Positions 25,457 through 33,440 of a stretch of DNA of 58,486 bases are shown here, in pieces. Within the stretch, counting starts at the first letter, position 1. The number at the start of each line of letters is the position of its first letter. This stretch comes from Chloroflexota bacterium. Its GTDB lineage: Bacteria; Chloroflexota; Anaerolineae; Promineifilales; Promineifilaceae. Made by a program: the position numbers and the translations under genes. The stretch is from positions 1-58,486 of the forward strand of contig JAAEOP010000248.1 in NCBI GenBank assembly GCA_024223125.1. Direction: 5' to 3'. Under the pieces are notes generated by a model. It saw nothing but the letters and a program-made list of their open reading frames with translations, ran no database searches and was not told the origin of the DNA.

Positions 25457-25477
25457 TCGCCCAATCTCCCAATCTCA
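25446..25477. repeat. octamer array at the glycosidase/GT39 gene junction
   Basis: CAATCTCT, CAATCGCC, CAATCTCC, CAATCTCA: four eight-base words spanning the 4-bp overlap of the two genes. On the minus strand it supplies the last residues of the glycosidase (EIGRLGD), a GGGAG that may act as ribosome-binding site, and the TTG start of the transferase. Confidence 0.8.
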
Positions 25478-26838
25478 TCCTGCGGAGCCAACCAGTGCAA
25501 AAGTGCAAAAAACAAAATTGCCGCGCTAAGGGCAAATAGAGTCGGCCGTAACCCCATCCATATATAAACCCATCCTGGCGTTGGTGTGATTCCGGCCAGG
25601 TTTTGGGCATGATCAACTAAAGCATCATATACTGGCAGGGGGGTGAAATCAGGTTCTAGCAGGCGGAAGTAATACATCGGTTGGTCTTGTTCGGAGTCCG
25701 ACGGCCGTTTTAAAAACCAATATGTATTCACTCCCACCCAGGGCCAATCGGCTTGGGTGCGTTCATATGCTTCCACTGCGTACCGAGCTTGCTGTTCCTC
25801 TGTTACCCGGCCAAAATGGGGGTAGATTTCTTCGGGAACGACGTTCCAGCCCATCTCGCTGATCCAGATCGGTTTGTGAGCATCGCTGTACCGCACCATT
25901 AAATCGCGTACAAATAGGTGGTGGGGAAAATTGATGACATTGGGTCGCAGCCGCTGGTCGGCCGCGCCAGACCATAAACCGTACCCCTGCGTAGACATGA
26001 CATCAAAGCAGTCGGCCGCGCCAGCCAAATACATGCGCTGCAAAAAAACGAGGTCGTTCACATTGGCCGGACTGAGTTCGACGGTGGGGGTTAACGCGCC
26101 GGCCAGGACAACAGCATTGGGATCGGCCGTTTTGATGGCCTCATAAGCCAGACATAAAAACTGGGTGTACTGTTCCGGGTTGACGGGTTGGTGGCGGCCC
26201 CATTCTTCATTGCCATTGGGTTCGTTCCAGATTTGGTAATAGGTGATGCGGTCTTTGTAACGAGTGGCTACGGCCGTGGCAAAATCGGCAAAATCCTGGT
26301 AATTGTCAGGTGGGGCCAGGGAACCAGTTTCTTCTTCTGGCAGCGCTCGCGTCCAGGTGGGTGGGTTGCTTAGTCGGGCCAATATTTCTATGTCATAATT
26401 CTCGGCCAGTTGCACGATATTGTCATATTTGGCCCAGGCGTCTACGCCATCGGGATTGTTGCGCCGGTCTATAAAATCTCCCTTGCCATGAAACTCTATG
26501 TCTTCCCAGGTAAATTCTTGCCGGATAAAAGCAAAATCGGCTTCTTTAGCCAGGGCTAAACTGCGTTCTCGTTTTTTTGGTTCTACTTCCCATTGCAGAA
26601 AAGTGTTGACGCCGTAGGGGGAAACATCGGTATGTTGGATATTGGCCTGGGGCGCGAGAGAGGGTTGGGGGCGCACGGCCGTGTTCAACCAATGCAGGAT
26701 GCCTCTTACCTGACCCGCTGCCTTCTCTTCACCCGTCAAATCATACAAAGAGGTTGCGGCCGGCAGCAGGGACACAACAAGCCCTATCATGGCTACCCCA
26801 ACAATGAGCCGCCAGATTATCTTCTTTCTTTCACGCAT
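25453..26838 (-). CDS. membrane-anchored glycoside hydrolase-like protein (clan GH-A fold)
   Basis: 461 aa. An N-terminal membrane helix (about 8-28) and a C-terminal one (about 425-450) flank a TIM-barrel domain. E206 in YQIWNEPN is the likely acid/base and E328 in PIWISEMGW the likely nucleophile, as in GH5/GH39/GH53-like enzymes; SPYGVNTFLQ opens the barrel. It would act outside the membrane on a glycan. Overlaps the GT39-like gene by 4 bp, so a joint job in making or trimming a surface glycan is plausible. The GH family cannot be fixed by eye. Confidence 0.75.
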   Translation of the reverse strand: MRERKKIIWRLIVGVAMIGLVVSLLPAATSLYDLTGEEKAAGQVRGILHWLNTAVRPQPSLAPQANIQHTDVSPYGVNTFLQWEVEPKKRERSLALAKEADFAFIRQEFTWEDIEFHGKGDFIDRRNNPDGVDAWAKYDNIVQLAENYDIEILARLSNPPTWTRALPEEETGSLAPPDNYQDFADFATAVATRYKDRITYYQIWNEPNGNEEWGRHQPVNPEQYTQFLCLAYEAIKTADPNAVVLAGALTPTVELSPANVNDLVFLQRMYLAGAADCFDVMSTQGYGLWSGAADQRLRPNVINFPHHLFVRDLMVRYSDAHKPIWISEMGWNVVPEEIYPHFGRVTEEQQARYAVEAYERTQADWPWVGVNTYWFLKRPSDSEQDQPMYYFRLLEPDFTPLPVYDALVDHAQNLAGITPTPGWVYIWMGLRPTLFALSAAILFFALLHWLAPQDEIGRLGD

Positions 26839-26994
26839 AGCGGGGGATTATAGCTGAATTTACGATTGGGGCAGTGCTAGGCGCGGGGCAGGGCAACCGC
26901 ATCTTATTTTCCAGCATATACAGGGATATTTGCACCGCCAACGCCACCAACGCCACCGATTGAAATCGGTGTCTGGTACATAAAGTACGCTAAA

Positions 26995-27072
26995 GCGCAC
27001 AGAAGGTGAGCAGCGCACAGAAGGTGAGCAGCGCACAGAAGGTGAGCAGCGCACAGAAGGTGAGCAGCGCAC
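26995..27072. repeat. four perfect 18-bp tandem repeats
   Basis: The unit GCGCACAGAAGGTGAGCA occurs four times without change (26995-27066), followed by a partial unit GCGCAC. Perfect identity points to recent expansion. It contains AAGGTGA, but no start codon follows at a useful distance. Confidence 0.92.
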
Positions 27073-27102
27073 TGAGAACGGCCGCCTCAACGTACTTGAT
27101 CA

Positions 27103-27136
27103 CGTTTTGTATACCAGACGATGAATTCATTCATCG
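27103..27136. repeat. 34-bp repeat, copy 2
   Basis: CGTTTTGTATACCAGACGAT followed by GAATTCATTCATCG; matches 13647-13680 at 32 of 34 positions. Confidence 0.75.
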
Positions 27137-27308
27137 GCGAAGGCGGCATAATTGGAATTGCTGTCATGTTAGGCATTAAACCCCGTGCCTGACACTTCTT
27201 GAATGATGCACTGCGTCACAAACTACGTTACAATATTGCGCCAAAGAGGAGAATTTGTTTTGCAGGCAACTTTGCCTATGATACTATTCTGTAGCCGCAT
27301 GTCAGGGT

Positions 27309-27380
27309 ACAGTTTTCACTCATCAGTTTTCAGTTACTCCTTTAACTGAACACTGAAAACTGTACACTGAACTGTGAAAA
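27309..27380. repeat. inverted heptamer array before the Fe-S oxidoreductase gene
   Basis: Words CAGTTTTCAGTTAC on the left and ACTGAAC, ACTGAAA, ACTGTAC, ACTGAAC on the right form two complementary arms around CTCCTTTA, so the transcript could form a long hairpin. Ends about 10 nt before the Shine-Dalgarno sequence of the gene at 27404. Confidence 0.82.
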
Positions 27381-27403
27381 CCGAATTACAGGAGAAGCCC
27401 ACC

Positions 27404-29437
27404 ATGTTATCCTCATTTGAAAAAATTTTGTTTGCCTTCCTGATTGTTATCTGTACCGTTGCCACGATTAATACTTTTGGTTATATGATTCGTATTATCA
27501 TGCGCGGTCAGGGTGAATTGGGCACAGATAAAGCTATCCAACGATTGCGAGAAGGAGCAGTTGCTCTATTTTCACAGGGCAAAATCATTCGCCACCGCAA
27601 ACGCACCTCCATTTTTCATTATATGGTTGCCTGGGGTTTTATTTTTTACCTGTTGGTGAATGGCATTGAAGTAGCTGAAGGGTTGATAACCGGTTTTATG
27701 TTTTTGCCAGACAATATCATCGGCAATTTGTACCGACTAACGGCCGATGTTTTTGGCACGCTCGTCCTCATCGGCATTATCTACTTTTTGCTGCGCCGGT
27801 TTGCATTTGCCGACAAAGCATTGACAACCCGCGAAAATGTCCTGCTGCACCCCGATGCCCGCGCCGGAAACATTATGCGGGATTCGCTGATTGTGATTTT
27901 GTTTATTTTGCTACATATTGGTTTCCGGCAGTTGGCTTCGGCCGCTTTGGTGGCTATGGAAGGGGGCAACGATGTGTGGCAGCCAACAGCAACCCTTATT
28001 GCCCAAACATTGCTGGTTAATGTCAGTGAACCGGGATTATCAACGCTGTGGCATATTAGTTGGTGGATTGCCATTGGCCTGATTGTGATGTTTTTGCCTT
28101 ACTTTCCGTACACCAAACATGCCCATCTTTTTATGGGGCCGGTCAATTTTATGATCCAGCCGGAGCGCTCCTACTTGGGGCAGATGAAAACGCTGGATTT
28201 TGAAGATGAATCAATTGAGCAGTTTGGAGCAGCCACGCTGTTTGACCTGAGCCAGAAGCAGGTTTTAGACAGCTTTGCCTGCATCATGTGTAATCGCTGC
28301 CAGGAAGTGTGCCCCGCTTACAATACGGGCAAGGAGCTTTCTCCGGCGGCCGTTGAAATCAACAAGCGATATGTCATGAAACATGATATGGCCGGATTGG
28401 CCGGCGGCACAAGCGAACCGATTTTCTTGTTTGATACAGTTATCAGTGAATCGGCCGTGTGGGCCTGTACCGCCTGCGGTCATTGTCTGGAAGTGTGCCC
28501 GGTAGGGAACACGCCCATGCTGGATATTATGGACATTCGCCGGGATAAGGTATTGATGGAAAGCGCTTTCCCTCAGGAGTTGAAAGGGGCGTTTATTGGT
28601 ATGGAACGGATGGGCAATCCGTGGCAATCTACAGACGGCCGCATGGACTGGGCAGAATCGCTGCCTTTTGGCGTGCCTCTGGTGGATGAGAATCCCAATT
28701 ATGAATATTTATTGTGGGTAGGCTGTGCTGGCGCCTTTAACCCGGATGCTCAGGCAGTGACCCGCGCCGTGGCCACTGTTTTGCATCAGGCTGGAATCAG
28801 TTTTGCCGTGTTGGGAGATGCGGAAACGTGTACGGGGGATTCAGCACGCCGGGCAGGAAACGAATATCTGTATTATGAAATGGCGTTGGGCAATATTGAA
28901 ACGTTGAATGAGGCTGGGGCGGATAAGAAGCGCATTGTCACCAGTTGTCCGCACTGTTTTACAACGATTGGTAAGGAGTATGGAGAGTTGGACGGCCATT
29001 ATGATGTTTTCCACCATACGCAATTGATTGCCGATTTGGTAGGGAAGGGTAAGCTGCGTTTGAACGGCCGTCAACTAGAAAGCGTCACCTATCACGATCC
29101 CTGTTACCTGGGTCGTCACAATGGCGTCATTACAGAACCGCGTGAAGCGTTGGCGCAGGCCGGCGCCACCTTAATGGAAATGGATCGGAGTGGGAAAGAT
29201 TCATTTTGCTGTGGGGCCGGCGGGGCGCAATATTGGAAGGAAGAGGAGCATGGGGAAACGGCCGTGAGCGTTACCCGTTTTGCCGAAGCTCAATCTACCG
29301 GCGCAGGAACGCTGGCGGTGGGCTGTCCCTTCTGTGCCACCATGATGAAAGACGCCAGCCGAGAAAAAGGGGAACCGATGCAGGTGAAAGATATTGCTGA
29401 ATTGGTGGTTGAAGCCATGAGTGGAAGTGGAGAATAA
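27404..29437 (+). CDS. membrane (Fe-S)-binding oxidoreductase, HdrD/DsrK-type
   Basis: 677 aa from ATG 27404, with AGGAGA 8 nt upstream; an upstream GTG at 27374 lacks one and lies in repeat DNA. The N-terminal half has about five membrane helices (nitrate-reductase-gamma-like, with His residues that could bind heme). Then two [4Fe-4S] motifs (CIMCNRCQEVCP; CTACGHCLEVCP) and two CCG domains (CPHCFTTIG, YHDPCYLGRHNG, FCCGAGG, CPFCATMM). Such proteins move electrons between a soluble dehydrogenase (lactate, acyl-CoA/ETF) and the quinone pool. The exact partner is unknown. Confidence 0.85.
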   Translation: MLSSFEKILFAFLIVICTVATINTFGYMIRIIMRGQGELGTDKAIQRLREGAVALFSQGKIIRHRKRTSIFHYMVAWGFIFYLLVNGIEVAEGLITGFMFLPDNIIGNLYRLTADVFGTLVLIGIIYFLLRRFAFADKALTTRENVLLHPDARAGNIMRDSLIVILFILLHIGFRQLASAALVAMEGGNDVWQPTATLIAQTLLVNVSEPGLSTLWHISWWIAIGLIVMFLPYFPYTKHAHLFMGPVNFMIQPERSYLGQMKTLDFEDESIEQFGAATLFDLSQKQVLDSFACIMCNRCQEVCPAYNTGKELSPAAVEINKRYVMKHDMAGLAGGTSEPIFLFDTVISESAVWACTACGHCLEVCPVGNTPMLDIMDIRRDKVLMESAFPQELKGAFIGMERMGNPWQSTDGRMDWAESLPFGVPLVDENPNYEYLLWVGCAGAFNPDAQAVTRAVATVLHQAGISFAVLGDAETCTGDSARRAGNEYLYYEMALGNIETLNEAGADKKRIVTSCPHCFTTIGKEYGELDGHYDVFHHTQLIADLVGKGKLRLNGRQLESVTYHDPCYLGRHNGVITEPREALAQAGATLMEMDRSGKDSFCCGAGGAQYWKEEEHGETAVSVTRFAEAQSTGAGTLAVGCPFCATMMKDASREKGEPMQVKDIAELVVEAMSGSGE

Positions 29438-29441
29438 TGAA

Positions 29442-30101
29442 TTGCGAATCCTTCGACAATCTCAGAACAGGTTTGTGAAACGGACGTGGTTTCTCTTTAT
29501 TATTTTGCTTTTTACTCTGGCTGCATGTGGCGGCGATGAGCCGTATCATGAAACGTTTGATGCGGTCGGCGAATGGAGTACGGACAACGATTCTGAGGTA
29601 CGGGGCGAAGTGCTTGAGGGGGTGTACGATTTTGAAATTAAGGCGGATGACCTGACCTCCTGGACAACGGCCGGATTGGATTTTACAGATGGTTGGTACG
29701 AAGTAGAAGCAACTCAGGTGGGCGGTCCGGATAATAATTTGTATGGAATGCTGCTGCGGGTGAATAATGAGACGGATGATTTTTATTCGTTTCAAATTAG
29801 CGGCGATGGGTTTGTGTGGATCGGCCGTTACGAAAGTGGCGGCGACGTAGAAGCAGAACCGATTGTGGGGGATTGGTGGTTTGAATCATCGGCCGTAAAA
29901 CAAGGCAGCGATGTCACCAATAAACTGGCCGTGCGTGCCGAAGCCGGTAATCTTATCTTCTATGTGAATGACCAGGAAGTAGGCCGGGTCACGGACAACA
30001 GCTTTGAACACGGCGATATTGGCCTGATAGTCGGCAGCTTGGGCCAGGGTGGCGTCCACATCCAATTTGACAATTTCAAAGTAACGCCACTAGAAAAATA
30101 G
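29442..30101 (+). CDS. lipoprotein with concanavalin-like (DUF1080-type) domain
   Basis: 219 aa from TTG 29442, which has GGAG 9 nt upstream; GTG 29421 and GTG 29475 are alternatives. The lipobox LAAC (TWFLFIILLFTLAACGG) marks a membrane-attached lipoprotein. The mature part is a beta-sandwich: GMLLRVNNETDDFYSFQISG, VRAEAGNLIFYVNDQEVG and GDIGLIVGS ending in FDNFKV, as in the jelly-roll domains that bind or hydrolyse sugars. No catalytic residues can be assigned. Confidence 0.72.
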   Translation: MRILRQSQNRFVKRTWFLFIILLFTLAACGGDEPYHETFDAVGEWSTDNDSEVRGEVLEGVYDFEIKADDLTSWTTAGLDFTDGWYEVEATQVGGPDNNLYGMLLRVNNETDDFYSFQISGDGFVWIGRYESGGDVEAEPIVGDWWFESSAVKQGSDVTNKLAVRAEAGNLIFYVNDQEVGRVTDNSFEHGDIGLIVGSLGQGGVHIQFDNFKVTPLEK

Positions 30102-30136
30102 AACAGCAACTTGCACACTTCCCCAAAAGGTAAATT

Positions 30137-31294
30137 ATGAATACACAACCAATTAATATTAACACGGCCGATGAAGCAGCATTGACAGACTTACCAGGTA
30201 TCAGCGAAAAGCTGGCGGCGCGAATTGTGGCCTATCGAGAAGAAAAGGGGGCATTCGGGGATGTGCTGGGGTTGGCGGCCGTGCTGGGCATTTCTGAGCG
30301 TATGGTAGAACATATGGGTGAGGCGGTGTCGGTGACGGCCGTTACAGAACCACTTGAAGAATCGGAAACCGGTGAAGCAGATGTGAATTCGGCCGCACCC
30401 GAACCAGACCCTCTCGAACCCGAAGTAGAAACTGCCGAGACGGAGGAGCCAGACGAGAACAGCGCGGCCGACCTGGCTGAAGACGATACTGAACCGGGGG
30501 CGATGGAGCCGGCCGAACCCACTGCTGAAGATGTAGAAGAAGTGGACATTGTGATTACGACAGTGCCGGAAACAAACACCGAGCCAGAACTAGAACCCCT
30601 CTCGCTTGCCGAACCAGAGGAAATAGAAACCATTCTCCAAACCGAGGCGCAGCCAGCAGTGGCCGTTGTCCCACCGCCGCCTGAAAAAAAATCTGGCAGC
30701 ATGATGGGTAGCATTATTGCCGCCGTTTTTGGGGCTATCTTGGGGACAGCTCTCACACTCTCCATCCTGTACGGTTTTAATGAAACCTTACAATTTGCCA
30801 GCAGCGTCCAGGCCAATGATCTACAATTTCAACTGCAAACCGAACTGCAAATTTTGCAGACTGATCAAGCCCAACTACAAAGTGATTTAAGCGCTTTGAG
30901 CAGCGAAGTGGAATCACTATCGTCTGACCAGGATGATCTTTCGGATGCGGCCGCTACTGCCCAGGCTGAAATGGAAGGGTTGCAAACGGCGGCCGATGCT
31001 TTGCAAACCCGCGCCGACAATTTGGATGAACGGCTGGAATCTGTTGCCGAATCGGCCGCAGATTTCAACACCTTTTTAGAAGGGCTGCGCAACTTGCTGC
31101 TGGATGTGGCCGGCCCGGCGCCAACGCCAACTCTCACAGCGACACTAGAGGCGACCCAATCACCCCCCCCCGCCACAGCGGCTACAGCTACGACTACAGC
31201 CACCGCTGATCCGGCCGCTACGCGCACCCCGCGTCCCACAGCCACATCTATTGGTTTACCTACCAACACACCAACGGTTATACCCCAGCCATAA
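30137..31294 (+). CDS. HhH (ComEA-like) protein with acidic linker, membrane helix and coiled coil
   Basis: 385 aa, with AAAGG before the ATG. Residues 5-65 are a helix-hairpin-helix of ComEA type (ININTADEAALTDLPGISEK, VLGISERMVE), normally a DNA-binding module. About 110 acidic, Pro/Glu-rich residues follow, then one membrane helix (MMGSIIAAVFGAILGTALTL, about 190-215), a coiled coil rich in Gln/Leu/Ser/Asp (about 225-315) and a Pro/Thr-rich tail. In ComEA the HhH lies outside the membrane at the C-terminus; here it is N-terminal, so probably cytoplasmic. Function unknown. Confidence 0.8.
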   Translation: MNTQPININTADEAALTDLPGISEKLAARIVAYREEKGAFGDVLGLAAVLGISERMVEHMGEAVSVTAVTEPLEESETGEADVNSAAPEPDPLEPEVETAETEEPDENSAADLAEDDTEPGAMEPAEPTAEDVEEVDIVITTVPETNTEPELEPLSLAEPEEIETILQTEAQPAVAVVPPPPEKKSGSMMGSIIAAVFGAILGTALTLSILYGFNETLQFASSVQANDLQFQLQTELQILQTDQAQLQSDLSALSSEVESLSSDQDDLSDAAATAQAEMEGLQTAADALQTRADNLDERLESVAESAADFNTFLEGLRNLLLDVAGPAPTPTLTATLEATQSPPPATAATATTTATADPAATRTPRPTATSIGLPTNTPTVIPQP

Positions 31295-31336
31295 AAGCGC
31301 AGACCTCATGAGGCTAACCGGCCTGAAATTGGACTT

Positions 31337-31564
31337 TTGTTTGAGGAAATGGCGTTGCAGCTTTTTCAACAAAGCGAAGGGTGTTATATTGGGTTAGTTG
31401 ACTGGTACTCCTCTTCCCATTTCCGATTGCGCGGAGAGGTTATTAAGGGTTTGCATCATCACCCCATTCTTGAGGCGTTGGATGACGGCCGGAAATATGT
31501 TTTGTCAGTACGGCCGCAAGAACTTGAAGACAGAGATATACAACATTTCAATCTATATTTTTAG
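31337..31564 (+). CDS. hypothetical protein, possible gene fragment
   Basis: 75 codons from a TTG. EGCYIGLVDWYSSSHFRLRG and LDDGRKYVLSVRPQELEDRD look like real protein rather than a shadow, but I recognise no family, and there is no good start or ribosome-binding site. It may be a broken gene, perhaps linked to the small ORF at 31585. Confidence 0.35.
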   Translation: MFEEMALQLFQQSEGCYIGLVDWYSSSHFRLRGEVIKGLHHHPILEALDDGRKYVLSVRPQELEDRDIQHFNLYF

Positions 31565-31584
31565 GGACATCGTTGAGGAAATGG

Positions 31585-31701
31585 ATGGCATTATCAAAAG
31601 AAGAATTCTGGCAATGGATTAACGAGAACGACGACCTGCAACTGACTCTGGCGCTAAAACGGATGAGCGTTTGGTCTAATGGCAATACTATCTATCTCTA
31701 A
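31585..31701 (+). CDS. hypothetical 38-aa protein
   Basis: ATG 31585 with GAGGAA 8 nt upstream. MALSKEEFWQWINEND begins like many small regulatory or immunity proteins, but no family can be named. Its stop overlaps the 3' end of the NUDIX gene by 14 bp. May belong with the fragment before it. Confidence 0.3.
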   Translation: MALSKEEFWQWINENDDLQLTLALKRMSVWSNGNTIYL

Positions 31702-32194
31702 GCCATATTGTTTCCAGAATTGATAGATACCACACATCTAACAATGTTCCCTGGTGGGATGATGGCTGGGGCAACGGCCGTTTCAAATCAAAAAAACCAA
31801 CATCAACTGCATCATCACCTGCCTGCAATTTGCCGCCAATGATTTCACCACTGTAGACAATAGCGATTTTTCCGACATGTGCTTGCGAAAAAACGTCCCA
31901 CAACCCGGCGCTGCGTACTTGAATGCCCGTCTCTTCAAATGTCTCCCGCACGGCCGCTTCTTCAACACTCTCATCCCATTCAATGTGTCCGCCAGGTGGA
32001 GACCAAAACCCTTTTAACGGCTCAACTCCCCGCTGTACTAGCAAGATTTTACCCTCACGCTGTGCTATCATGAGCGCCACTGCTACCGGGTTTCGGAAGG
32101 CAACGAAACCACAAGCGGGGCAGACGGCTCGATTATGGCCTTCAACAAGTTGAAACTGTAGCTTTGTACTGCAATACCGGCAATATGTATCCAT
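31688..32194 (-). CDS. NUDIX hydrolase with N-terminal zinc ribbon
   Basis: 168 aa. CRYC near the N-terminus and CPAC about 20 residues later form a NudC-like zinc ribbon; the Nudix box runs from GGHIEWDESVEEAAVRETFE to ETGI, with an intact REXXEE. Related proteins hydrolyse NADH or ADP-ribose-type compounds. Last gene of the minus-strand cluster that begins at ubiX; its link with that pathway is only positional. Confidence 0.88.
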   Translation of the reverse strand: MDTYCRYCSTKLQFQLVEGHNRAVCPACGFVAFRNPVAVALMIAQREGKILLVQRGVEPLKGFWSPPGGHIEWDESVEEAAVRETFEETGIQVRSAGLWDVFSQAHVGKIAIVYSGEIIGGKLQAGDDAVDVGFFDLKRPLPQPSSHQGTLLDVWYLSILETIWLRDR

Positions 32195-32251
32195 AACTTA
32201 TCTACCATCTACCACGATAGTTTGTCTGCATCCCGAACTCTGCACCCCCTG

Positions 32252-33364
32252 CTAATCAAACACGATTACACCGCGAATATTCTTGCCGGCTACCATATCT
32301 TCGTAGCCTTGATTGATCTGGTCGAGGGTGTAAGTGGTAGTAACCAGTTCATCGAGCTTGAGTTGATCTTGTTTGTACATGCGCAGCAATTTGGGTATTT
32401 CTACAAGGGCGTTACTGCTGCCGTAGAGCGTGCCCATCAGCGTTTTTTGGGTCAGTACTAAACTCAAGGGGCTGATGGGTAGGCTGTCAAACTTGGATGG
32501 GGTGAGTCCAATTACAACGACAGTTCCCATTCTAGCTGTGGCTTCATAAGCTTGGGCGATGGTGTCTGGATGAGAGATCGCTTCAAAGGCAAAATTCACA
32601 CCCGTACCGTCGGTGATGTGCATCACAGTTTTAACTACATCGGCTTTCTGGGCGTTGATAGTGTGAGTTGCGCCGAATGACTTGGCCCACTCCAGTTTCT
32701 GGTCAACCACATCAACAGCAACAATGATGCTAGCTCCAGCAACTTTGGCTCCTTGGACGACATTCATGCCGATTCCACCGCTGCCAATAATTAGCACGCT
32801 GCTGCCTGGCGTTATTCTGGCACGACTGACGGCCGCGTTGAAGCCGCCGGTTACACCGCAGCCTACCAAACAGGCCGAATTGAACGGGTAATCTCGGCCG
32901 ATCACGCATACTGAATCTTGATTGACGATGGCATACTCGCTGAATGCCCCCACCAAACAAAATTGTCCCACATTCTGCCCCTTGCGGTTATGCAGCCGAA
33001 AGGAACCATCCAATTGGGGACCTGTGGCAATGTTGACGCTTAGCACACAGGAGTGTGTCCGCCCAGAAACACAATTGTGACAGCGACCGCATGTGGGGAT
33101 AAACATCAACACAATGTGGTCGCCTGGCTCGATGTGGGTTACGCCTGGCCCCACCGCGTCAACCACCCCGGCCCCCTCGTGTCCTAACACCATCGGGGTC
33201 ATCCCTACCGGACGTGTGCCGACCATCACATTGTGGTCGGAGCGGCAGAGGCCCACAGCTTTCATTTTGACCCGTAACTCGCCCGTTTTGGGTTCGTCAA
33301 TCTCCAACTCTTCAATGAGTAACGGTTTATTCGGCTCGTAGAAGACGGCTGCTCTTGTTTTCAT
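32252..33364 (-). CDS. zinc-dependent alcohol dehydrogenase (MDR family)
   Basis: 370 aa from ATG 33364 (GGAGG 6 nt upstream); a longer frame to 33412 lacks one. Catalytic zinc ligands: Cys in GLCRSDHNV and His in GHEGAG. The structural zinc site is CGRCHNCVSGRTHSC. Rossmann motif GSGGIGMNVVQGAK. Class III/benzyl-alcohol-dehydrogenase-like in size. In the phenylphosphate-type cluster it could oxidise an aromatic alcohol, but the substrate is unknown. Confidence 0.87.
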   Translation of the reverse strand: MKTRAAVFYEPNKPLLIEELEIDEPKTGELRVKMKAVGLCRSDHNVMVGTRPVGMTPMVLGHEGAGVVDAVGPGVTHIEPGDHIVLMFIPTCGRCHNCVSGRTHSCVLSVNIATGPQLDGSFRLHNRKGQNVGQFCLVGAFSEYAIVNQDSVCVIGRDYPFNSACLVGCGVTGGFNAAVSRARITPGSSVLIIGSGGIGMNVVQGAKVAGASIIVAVDVVDQKLEWAKSFGATHTINAQKADVVKTVMHITDGTGVNFAFEAISHPDTIAQAYEATARMGTVVVIGLTPSKFDSLPISPLSLVLTQKTLMGTLYGSSNALVEIPKLLRMYKQDQLKLDELVTTTYTLDQINQGYEDMVAGKNIRGVIVFD

Positions 33365-33378
33365 ACTTCCTCCAAGCC

Positions 33379-33432
33379 GCAAGTGGCTGGAGGTATAGAT
33401 ATTACAAACCACTAGCCACTTGCTAATATCTA
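33379..33432. repeat. interleaved inverted repeats in the ADH-ppsA spacer
   Basis: Two perfect pairs are interlocked in A-B-A'-B' order: GCAAGTGGCT (33379-33388) with AGCCACTTGC (33414-33423), and TAGATATTA (33396-33404) with TAATATCTA (33424-33432). As RNA this is pseudoknot topology or two exclusive hairpins. It lies between two genes of the cluster. Confidence 0.75.
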
Positions 33433-33440
33433 AATTTAGA

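Larger units (their letters stand above)
26839..27403. other. 565-bp non-coding zone rich in repeats
   Basis: Between the glycosidase start and the Fe-S oxidoreductase. It holds a perfect small hairpin (ACCGATT/AATCGGT, 26957-26972), four 18-bp tandem repeats, a copy of a 34-bp repeat and a heptamer array. No gene with a supported start was found; the minus-strand frame 26860-27090 is only the translated tandem repeat. Confidence 0.7.

Noticed and set aside
26860..27090. Minus-strand frame with repeated SVRCSP units
   Set aside because: Only the translated 18-bp tandem repeat; no ribosome-binding site and a random tail.
30232..30816. 194-aa Ser/Gly/Val-rich minus-strand reading frame
   Set aside because: Shadow of the acidic linker of the HhH protein on the plus strand; composition comes from the Glu/Pro codons read backwards.
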